From the NCBI GenBank assembly GCA_900547505.1, contig URGY01000120.1, positions 1 through 5,662 on the forward strand: a stretch of DNA of 5,662 bases. The letters are read 5' to 3'. The translations under genes and the position numbers were made by a program. Position 1 is the stretch's first letter; each line of letters opens with the position of its first letter. Shown here piece after piece: positions 1 to 4,841 of this stretch. This stretch comes from an uncultured Collinsella sp. GTDB lineage: Bacteria; Actinomycetota; Coriobacteriia; Coriobacteriales; Coriobacteriaceae. The notes under the pieces were generated by a model that worked only from the letters and a program-made list of their open reading frames with translations, had not been told where the DNA came from and did not search any database.

Positions 1-1766
1 TCGTGCTCATCTTCGATCAGCTTGGCGACAATCGCGTCCACGCGCTCGGCCGTACCGGGGGCGCAGGTGAGCGACGTGTCCTGGTTGAGGTACGCATTCT
101 GAACGGTACCGAGTGCCATCATGCCAAACTCATCGGACATACCAAAGCGCGTCACCATGTTACGGGCGAGCTTGGTGGCCTGCTCGATATCGTTGGCGGC
201 GCCGGTCGTCATCTCGCCAAAGATGAGCTCCTCGGCTGCACGGCCACCGCAATAGACGGCGAGCTTGTCCAGGACCTCCTGGCGTGTGGTCAGGAAGCGC
301 TCATCCTCCTCGACCTGCATGGTGTAGCCCAGAGCACCGCTCGTGCGCGGCACGATGGTGATCTTCGTGACCGGCGCAGAACCCTTTTGGCGAGCAGCGA
401 CGATGGCATGGCCGATCTCGTGGTAAGAAACAACCTGCTTCTCGTGGTCGGACAGCACCGTGGACTTACGCTGCTGGCCGGCGATGACGACCTCCACCGA
501 CTCCTCAAAATCGTCCTGCGTAGCGCGCTTGCGGCCCTCACGGACGGCACGCAGGGCGCCCTCGTTGATAATATTAGCCAGGTCGGCGCCCGAGGCACCG
601 GGCGTGGCGCGGGCAATCGCGGTCAGGTCAATCGGCGGCTGCGTCTTCACGCTCTTGGCATGCAACTCGAGAATGTTCTTACGGCCGGTCAGGTCGGGCA
701 GCTCAACGGGAATGCGGCGGTCAAAACGACCGGGGCGCAGCAGAGCCGGGTCAAGGCTGTCAGGGCGGTTGGTAGCAGCGAGAACGACGATACCCTTGTG
801 GTTATCGAAGCCGTCCATCTCGGTCAGTAGCTGGTTGAGCGTCTGCTCGCGCTCGTCGTTGCCACTAAAGCCACCGCCATCGCGCTTCTTGCCGATGGTA
901 TCGATCTCATCGATAAACACGATGCACGGGGCCTTTTCCTTGGCCTGCTTAAACAAATCGCGAACCTTGGCGGCGCCGCGGCCGACAAACATCTCGACAA
1001 ACTCAGAACCAGAAATACTAAAGAACGGCACGCCCGCTTCGCCGGCCACAGCCTTGGCAAGCAGCGTTTTACCGGTACCCGGAGGGCCGACAAGGAGGGC
1101 ACCTCGCGGCAGCTTGGCGCCAATCTCCTCGTAGCGCTGCGGCTTCTCCAGAAAGTCGACGACCTCCTTGAGGGACTCCTTGGCCTCTTCCTGGCCAGCG
1201 ACATCCTTAAAGGTCACGCCCACGTCCTTGGAGGCAATCACGCGCGCGCCGGACTTGCCCAGTCCACCGCCGCCAAAACCACCGCCGCCAAAGTTCATCG
1301 ACGGACCGTCATCGCCCATGGCCTTCTTCATGCGGCGGTTGAGCCACCAGCCGATCAGGAAGAAGATGGCTATGGGAAGAATGAGGGTGAGCAAGTAGTA
1401 GGTCATCAGGCCCGAGTTCTTATCGGGAACAACCGACTCAAGCGAGGCGCCAGATTCAAGCACGCGATCGGTAAAGCCCGCGTCATTCGGCACACCGGTC
1501 GTCTTGTAGGCGATGTTCTCGTCCTCGCCCTTCTTGGTGTAATAAATCGTGTAATCGTCCGTGTTGTACTCGACCTTGTCGACACTCTTCTTATCGAGCG
1601 CTTTGACAAACGTCGAGTAATCGGTCTTCGTAATCTGCTGCGTGTGACCGATGTTGGGGAACAGTACGGTCGAGAGCACGAGGTAGACGACGAAGGCGAT
1701 GAGCACGTAGAGGATCATATTCCGTCTACGTTTGTTGTCATCCATCTCCATCTGCTTGAACTCCAT
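1..1766 (-). CDS. ftsH: ATP-dependent zinc metalloprotease FtsH (partial, 3' end outside window)
   Basis: FtsH is a membrane-anchored hexameric AAA+ protease that extracts and degrades misfolded membrane proteins and some short-lived cytosolic regulators. Seen here, numbering from the ATG at 1766: TM1 at ~17-37; a small extracytoplasmic domain ~40-118; TM2 ~121-142; a glycine-rich linker ~158-170; Walker A GPPGTGKT at 227-234; pore loop FVGRG at 260-264; Walker B IVFIDEID at 282-289; the second region of homology with RPGRFDR at 344-350 (arginine fingers R347 and R350); the zinc site HEIGH at 449-453; and the probable third zinc ligand D526 in NDIE. About 588 codons are present, so only the C-terminal tail of a usual 620-700 residue protein is missing. 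The start is uncertain: the ATG at 1766 has no Shine-Dalgarno, whereas the in-frame ATG at 1751 has GGAG nine bases upstream. The gene is divergent from the corrinoid adenosyltransferase. Oddity: HEIGH replaces the common HEAGH. Confidence 0.97.
   Translation of the reverse strand, partial: MEFKQMEMDDNKRRRNMILYVLIAFVVYLVLSTVLFPNIGHTQQITKTDYSTFVKALDKKSVDKVEYNTDDYTIYYTKKGEDENIAYKTTGVPNDAGFTDRVLESGASLESVVPDKNSGLMTYYLLTLILPIAIFFLIGWWLNRRMKKAMGDDGPSMNFGGGGFGGGGLGKSGARVIASKDVGVTFKDVAGQEEAKESLKEVVDFLEKPQRYEEIGAKLPRGALLVGPPGTGKTLLAKAVAGEAGVPFFSISGSEFVEMFVGRGAAKVRDLFKQAKEKAPCIVFIDEIDTIGKKRDGGGFSGNDEREQTLNQLLTEMDGFDNHKGIVVLAATNRPDSLDPALLRPGRFDRRIPVELPDLTGRKNILELHAKSVKTQPPIDLTAIARATPGASGADLANIINEGALRAVREGRKRATQDDFEESVEVVIAGQQRKSTVLSDHEKQVVSYHEIGHAIVAARQKGSAPVTKITIVPRTSGALGYTMQVEEDERFLTTRQEVLDKLAVYCGGRAAEELIFGEMTTGAANDIEQATKLARNMVTRFGMSDEFGMMALGTVQNAYLNQDTSLTCAPGTAERVDAIVAKLIEDEH
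1761..1764 (-). promoter_or_regulatory. Probable Shine-Dalgarno favouring the internal ftsH start at 1751
   Basis: On the minus strand GGAG lies nine bases before the ATG at 1751, a normal spacing. The sequence just upstream of the longer ATG at 1766 (AACCCCAGTAG) has no purine-rich match. The third in-frame ATG at 1745 has GGAG directly abutting it, which is too close. This favours a protein beginning [10 protein letters not shown], five residues shorter than the longest reading. Confidence 0.5.
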
Positions 1767-1843
1767 CTACTGGGGTTGATAATGTTTTCTAGAATACCCA
1801 ACCCGGACGGCGATAAACCGACGCCGGGCACGAAAGGACAGAG
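1767..1843. other. Divergent intergenic region between ftsH and cobO-like gene
   Basis: This 77-bp gap must hold the promoters or leaders of two divergent genes unless they lie inside the coding regions. A plus-strand TAGAAT (1790-1795) resembles a -10 box, but no -35 match lies 16-18 bases upstream. The minus strand offers TATTCT and CATTAT, also without convincing -35 partners. Just before the plus-strand ribosome site, 1802-1828 can fold: CCCGG (1802-1806) pairs with CCGGG (1824-1828), with an inner CGG/CCG pairing. The gap is too short for a cobalamin riboswitch and shows none of its motifs. Confidence 0.5.
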
Positions 1844-2329
1844 ATGGCATCACTGGAAGTCGGCAAGGTTCAAATCTATACGGGCGACGGCAAGGGCAAG
1901 ACGACGGCTGCGCTGGGCCTCGCGCTGCGCGCCACGGGCTATGGACTTAACGTGCTCATGCTTCAGTTTGCCAAGAAGCTGCACTGTGCCGAACATGACG
2001 CAGCACCTCGATTGGGGCTACGCATCGTACAAGCCGACCGCGACACGCCCGAAGCCTGTGCCGCACAGATCATGGAGCTGGCGCGCGAGCAGATTAGCCA
2101 GGTCGACGTGCTGATCTTGGATGAGCTGGGAGAAGCCATGCGACGGGGCTTTGTGACGCGCGAAGATGTCGAAGCGTTGATCGCGATGAAACCAACCACC
2201 ACGGAGCTCGTGTTCACCGGCCGTGGCTTGCTGCCCCTCGCCGACCTTGCAGACCTAGTAACCGAAATGCGCCCCGTCAAACACTACTTCGACGAAGGCC
2301 TCCTAGCCCGCCAAGGCATCGAATACTAG
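1844..2329 (+). CDS. cobO: Corrinoid adenosyltransferase (CobO/CobA/BtuR family), short form
   Basis: Members transfer the 5'-deoxyadenosyl group of ATP to the cobalt of reduced corrinoids in the cytoplasm, the step that makes coenzyme B12. The 161-residue product shows the family P-loop GDGKGKTT at 14-21 (phosphates bind in reversed polarity in this family), followed by AALGLALRA and QFAK (41-44). It also has VLILDELGEAM at 89-99 with the Walker B-like D93-E94, TGR at 125-127, DLVTEM at 137-142, KH at 146-147 and the typical GIEY C terminus. Usual members are ~170-200 residues. Here the segment between QFAK and the Walker B strand is compact and lacks the tryptophan-containing motif of the enterobacterial enzymes. 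The start is supported by AAAGGA five bases upstream (1833-1838). The TAG stop lies inside the terminal CTAGTC of the adjoining mobile element. No other corrinoid gene is in the window, so a salvage role is an inference. A related P-loop enzyme of altered specificity is possible but less likely. Confidence 0.92.
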   Translation: MASLEVGKVQIYTGDGKGKTTAALGLALRATGYGLNVLMLQFAKKLHCAEHDAAPRLGLRIVQADRDTPEACAAQIMELAREQISQVDVLILDELGEAMRRGFVTREDVEALIAMKPTTTELVFTGRGLLPLADLADLVTEMRPVKHYFDEGLLARQGIEY

Positions 2330-2374
2330 TCATTGGGGACGTTCTTGAATGTCTAGTCGTTGGGGACACTCTTT
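2326..2374 (+). repeat. Left arm: two 27-bp units, inverted relative to the right arm
   Basis: Two copies of the core CTAGTCRTTGGGGAC start at 2326 and 2353, exactly 27 bases apart. The outer copy has CATT and the inner copy CGTT. After the core, the outer unit continues GTTCTTGAATGT and the inner one ACTCTTT. On the opposite strand these match the outermost and innermost units of the right arm. The TAG at 2327-2329 is the stop codon of the cobO-like gene. Confidence 0.93.
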
Positions 2375-2386
2375 CTTGGGAAAGAG
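2369..2386 (-). other. Subterminal hairpin at the 3' side of the transposase gene
   Basis: CTCTTTC (2369-2375) and GAAAGAG (2380-2386) form a perfect 7-bp stem with a 4-base loop. The hairpin begins inside the innermost left repeat and extends 12 bases beyond it towards the transposase stop, 14 bp from that stop codon. The right arm contains only one half of it (AAAGAG at 3300-3305), so the structure is specific to the left end. No T-run follows on either strand, so a standard intrinsic terminator is unlikely. It could be an end-recognition hairpin or a 3' processing barrier. Confidence 0.5.
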
Positions 2387-2399
2387 CAAAATCAGGGCC

Positions 2400-3170
2400 C
2401 TAAAACTCACGCCAACCCGACGTGCCATTCGCAACCGTTGCGCGGCCAAGACCAACCGCCCTTACAATTTGATTAACCGTAAGGCCTGATTTCCGCATTT
2501 TACAAAGAATCGGCCTACGCTCGGCTGGAGTCATCGCCTTAATGTCGGAAAGAGAAACAGGCAAAGCAATCTCCTTCGCGATTTTGAGCACCCCATCGTC
2601 GAGAACACGAGGACGGGGCTCGGCATCATAAGGCGCGCTCTCTAGTCGCTCATCAAGATAATGCCGATATTCGAGCAATCCGCCCACGAGGTCCAGCACA
2701 ATGCCAGGATCGCAAAACCCAAACCCATCATAACCATACGCATATGCTCGATAGCTGGACCAGCGATAATTATCGACAGCCGAAACACCCGCCTTAACGG
2801 GATTCATATGGATGTAATCAGCGAGCGCAATTGCCTGGATATCGTTCTCAACTGGAATGTTCTTAAACCGATCCTGAAACAAATGCCCGACACGATCGGT
2901 TTTGCGATTGAAATACTTAGCATACGAGGTAAGGATGCCGCTCATGCAAGATGAGATTCTTCCGCTAGGGTCATCAACCATGAGATGAAAATGGTTTGAC
3001 ATGAGACACCACGCAGTAACGCCGATACCATTTCCAACAAGCTTATCCTCGAACAGCGTGAGCATCCGATAGCGATCCTCATCGTCTTCGAAGATGCAGA
3101 TGCCGCAATTACCACGCGCGATAATGTGGTTATAGCCTGTTAACGAAACGACTCTACCCGTTCTTGGCAT
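2400..3170 (-). CDS. REP-associated tyrosine (Y1/HUH) transposase, RAYT type
   Basis: Enzymes of this family nick and rejoin single-stranded DNA at hairpin-forming REP sequences through a covalent phosphotyrosine. The 256-residue product has the Y1 domain in the usual order: YNHIIARGN near the N terminus (13-21), WCLMSNHFHLMV with the metal-binding HUH motif H60-F61-H62, and SYAKYFNRKT at 82-91 with Y83 the likely nucleophile (Y86 the alternative). These are followed by GHLFQDRFK (95-103), YIHMNPVKAGV (119-129) and YRWSSYRAY (135-143). Residues ~228-247 (GLTVNQIVRAVGLGRATVA) look like a C-terminal helix-turn-helix. The length fits the longer RAYT classes. The start is supported by GGGAGGG four bases upstream (3175-3181). 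The frame is intact and the HUH and Tyr residues are present, so the protein looks functional. Its G+C is lower than that of its neighbours, consistent with transfer. The flanking inverted 27-bp arms are its probable substrate. Confidence 0.93.
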   Translation of the reverse strand: MPRTGRVVSLTGYNHIIARGNCGICIFEDDEDRYRMLTLFEDKLVGNGIGVTAWCLMSNHFHLMVDDPSGRISSCMSGILTSYAKYFNRKTDRVGHLFQDRFKNIPVENDIQAIALADYIHMNPVKAGVSAVDNYRWSSYRAYAYGYDGFGFCDPGIVLDLVGGLLEYRHYLDERLESAPYDAEPRPRVLDDGVLKIAKEIALPVSLSDIKAMTPAERRPILCKMRKSGLTVNQIVRAVGLGRATVANGTSGWREF

Positions 3171-3299
3171 ATCGCCCTCCCATCACAAACCCACCGGGCA
3201 ACATCTGAGAGGCGCGGACGATCCAATTTGCTAAGCCCGTGCTGACAGTTTACAAGGGCATGCAAGACAACCTGGATGAAAACCAGAAAATCGTAGCGC
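3171..3299. other. Leader of the transposase gene inside the element
   Basis: About 130 bp separate the transposase start from the right arm. It holds the strong Shine-Dalgarno GGGAGGG (3175-3181, minus strand). I found no -35/-10 pair with good spacing; the nearest -10-like hexamer on the minus strand is TAAACT within GTAAACTGTCAG (3242-3253). The small plus-strand frame beginning near 3239 runs on only because the repeat period is a multiple of three, and I do not regard it as a gene. Confidence 0.5.
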
Positions 3300-3375
3300 A
3301 AAGAGTGTCCCCAACGACTAATCGTTTAAGAACGTCCCCAACGACTAGTCGTTTAAGAACGTCCCCAATGACTAG
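3300..3375 (+). repeat. Right arm: three tandem 27-bp units
   Basis: Cores GTCCCCAAYGACTAR start at 3307, 3334 and 3361, giving an exact 27-bp period, with the linker TCGTTTAAGAAC after each of the first two. The first core ends in CTAA instead of CTAG, and the third carries CAATGA instead of CAACGA. The middle junction forms a perfect 14-bp palindrome, AACGACTAGTCGTT (3340-3353), which can fold as a 5-bp stem with a CTAG loop. The unit nearest the transposase has the AAAGAGT prefix matching the inner left unit. The CTA at 3372-3374 is the minus-strand TAG stop of the MATE gene. Confidence 0.95.
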
Positions 3376-4721
3376 GCGGTGGCGCGACCTAGCCAGTTGC
3401 CGCTGTGGTGGTAGATGGTGAACATTATGGCGGTGATGAGCCAGGTTACGGGGTAGACCAGCAGCAGGTGCTCAAGCGACGGATCGAACGGCATAATCGC
3501 AAACACCCAGATCACCCTGAGCACGACGGTGCCAAAAATCGTGAGCAGCATGGGCTGCAAGCTCACGCCGGCGCCGCGGATGGAACCCGAGGCGTTCTCG
3601 ATAATCGAGAAAATCGCATAGAACGGCGCAATGAAATGGAGGATGGTCGTGGTGTACGCCGAAATCGAAGCATCGTCGACAAACAGGCGCGACAACGGAC
3701 CCGAGAACACCAGCAGCACGGCAGACAGGCCACCAATGAGCATAAACGACAGCACGAGCGACGTATGGTAGCCCTTTCGCATGCGCTCGTAGTTGCGCGC
3801 GCCAAAGTTCTGTGCCGAGAACGTGGTAATCGACACGCCAAGCGCCTCGGTAACCATCCAGACAATGCCATCCAGGCGGCCCGAAAGACCCCAAGCCGTG
3901 GTGACATCGGCACCAAACGAGTTGACCGACACCTGAATCAAAACGTTGGAAATCGAATACGCAGCAGACTGAAAGCCAAGCGGCAGACCACACGAAATCA
4001 TGCTCTTACAAATACCAGGATCAATGCCGAGTTTGGACAGTGAAAGCCGCCACGCACCCGGTGCGTGCATCATACGAATCACGATCATCGTGGCATTGGA
4101 GCAAATGGTCAGCGCCACCGCAATGCCGCAGCCCAGAGCCTCCATATGAAGTACGGCAACGAAGATGACATCCAGCACCGCATTAACAAGGCAGCCGGAA
4201 GCGATGATCACAGCGGGCCCGCGCGTGTCGCCCACGGCGCGCAGCAATGCCGTTCCTATATTGAGCAGCAGCGCCGCAACCATGGCGGCAAAATAGCAAC
4301 GGGCATAGGCCACGCCCTCGGCCAATAGTTCATGCGGCGTATTCATAAGCACCAGCATGGGCTCAACGAACACTATGCCAAGAATCGAGAAAGCGATACC
4401 GCCCACCAGCGCGAGCGTCATGGCCGTGTGGACCGATCGGCTCAGGCGCTCGTCATCGTGCTGGCCAAAAAACTGACCGGTAATAACGGCACAGCCAGCA
4501 CCCACACCGACGCAAAAACCAATGCAGAGCTCGGTGAGCACCATCGTGGCCTGAATGCCACCCAGCGCGAGCTTGCCGCCAAACTGACCGACGATATAGG
4601 TACCGATAAGCGTGTATGCCTGCTGAAAGAACGAACTAAAGAAAATGGGAACGCACAGCGACAGCAGCTGCTGCCAAATGACACCCTGCGTTACATCGAT
4701 AGCCGTAGATTTCTTAGCCAC
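3372..4721 (-). CDS. MATE-family efflux transporter (Na+/H+-coupled antiporter)
   Basis: MATE proteins export cationic drugs, toxins or metabolites across the cytoplasmic membrane in exchange for Na+ or H+. The 449-residue product has the family length and roughly twelve hydrophobic segments in two halves. TM1 carries VPIFFSSFFQQAYTLIGTYIVG at ~24-45, written here as VPIFFSSFFQQ then AYTLIGTYIVG. The first half continues with GVGAGCAVITGQFFGQ, and the second half repeats the pattern with GLPLGFQSAAYSISNVLIQ, VNSFGADVTTAWGLSGRLDG and the conserved AQNFGARNYERMRKG. The start is GTG at 4721, chosen because GGGGAGGG (4725-4732) lies three bases upstream. The stop TAG falls inside the terminus of the RAYT element. 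It lies downstream of the SpoU methyltransferase on the same strand with a 120-bp gap, so it may have its own promoter. Oddity: TM1 has glycine (G40) where many members have a conserved aspartate. The substrate cannot be told from sequence. Confidence 0.93.
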   Translation of the reverse strand: MAKKSTAIDVTQGVIWQQLLSLCVPIFFSSFFQQAYTLIGTYIVGQFGGKLALGGIQATMVLTELCIGFCVGVGAGCAVITGQFFGQHDDERLSRSVHTAMTLALVGGIAFSILGIVFVEPMLVLMNTPHELLAEGVAYARCYFAAMVAALLLNIGTALLRAVGDTRGPAVIIASGCLVNAVLDVIFVAVLHMEALGCGIAVALTICSNATMIVIRMMHAPGAWRLSLSKLGIDPGICKSMISCGLPLGFQSAAYSISNVLIQVSVNSFGADVTTAWGLSGRLDGIVWMVTEALGVSITTFSAQNFGARNYERMRKGYHTSLVLSFMLIGGLSAVLLVFSGPLSRLFVDDASISAYTTTILHFIAPFYAIFSIIENASGSIRGAGVSLQPMLLTIFGTVVLRVIWVFAIMPFDPSLEHLLLVYPVTWLITAIMFTIYHHSGNWLGRATA

Positions 4722-4841
4722 ACGCCCTCCCCACTAGCGTACGCCAAACAACACATCAATAGTACGGCAAAGCCGCTATCAGCTTAACACCGACCGAAGG
4801 CAGTCGAAACACCTCTGGCGGCAAAGCTCGAGAGCACCCCG
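4722..4841 (-). promoter_or_regulatory. Intergenic region upstream of the MATE gene with a weak promoter candidate
   Basis: On the minus strand TTAAGC (4782-4787) and TACTAT (4759-4764) are separated by 17 bases, a -35/-10 pair matching consensus only partly (3/6 and 4/6). Short hairpins are possible: CGACTG/CGGTCG with a CCTT loop, one G-U pair, at about 4791-4806, and CGGC/GCCG with a 3-base loop at about 4765-4775. Neither is followed by a T-run, so there is no clear terminator for the methyltransferase. An 8-bp inverted pair, CACTAGCG (4732-4739) and CGCTAGTG (4840-4847), brackets the gap. Confidence 0.3.

Larger units (their letters stand above)
2326..3375 (-). mobile_element. REP/RAYT-type element: Y1 transposase flanked by inverted arms of 27-bp units
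   Basis: A ~1.05-kb unit is bounded by identical inverted termini that read CTAGTCATTGGGGAC inward from each end. The outer 21 bp (2326-2346 and 3355-3375) are perfect inverted copies of each other. The innermost 21 bp of the arms (2354-2374 and 3300-3320) are also perfect inverted copies. Between the arms lies one gene, a Y1/HUH transposase of the REP-associated family, on the minus strand, plus a ~130-bp leader. The interior is poorer in G+C than the host genes (28/60 at 2821-2880 against 41/60 at 541-600, counted by eye). The element sits between convergent genes and supplies the stop codons of both. No separate target duplication outside the CTAG termini was seen, as expected for single-strand Y1 transposition. 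The call of an autonomous or semi-autonomous RAYT cassette is inferred from this architecture. Confidence 0.85.

Noticed and set aside
3..830. Long plus-strand open frame antisense to ftsH.
   Set aside because: It is a shadow of the G+C-rich ftsH coding frame, whose full set of FtsH motifs on the minus strand leaves no doubt about the real frame.
1767..1843. Cobalamin riboswitch before the corrinoid adenosyltransferase.
   Set aside because: The gap is only 77 bp, far shorter than the ~200-nt aptamer, and contains no B12-box-like sequence.
1644..2114. Plus-strand frame overlapping the divergent gap and the first part of the cobO-like gene.
   Set aside because: It begins inside ftsH on the opposite strand and overlaps the well-supported adenosyltransferase frame. 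Its translation shows no recognisable features.
2369..2386. Intrinsic terminator for the transposase or cobO-like gene.
   Set aside because: The stem is A/T-rich and lacks a following T-run on both strands, so it does not meet the usual criteria.
3307..3375. Regular 27-bp repeats as a CRISPR array.
   Set aside because: The unit repeats without unique spacers of CRISPR length, the linkers are themselves repeated, there are only three copies, and the arm is mirrored on the far side of a transposase.
3239..3421. Plus-strand 60-codon frame with a 9-residue repeat (RLRTSPTTS-like).
   Set aside because: It is open only because the 27-bp DNA repeat is a multiple of three and it then runs antisense into the MATE gene. 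No ribosome site or family resemblance was seen.
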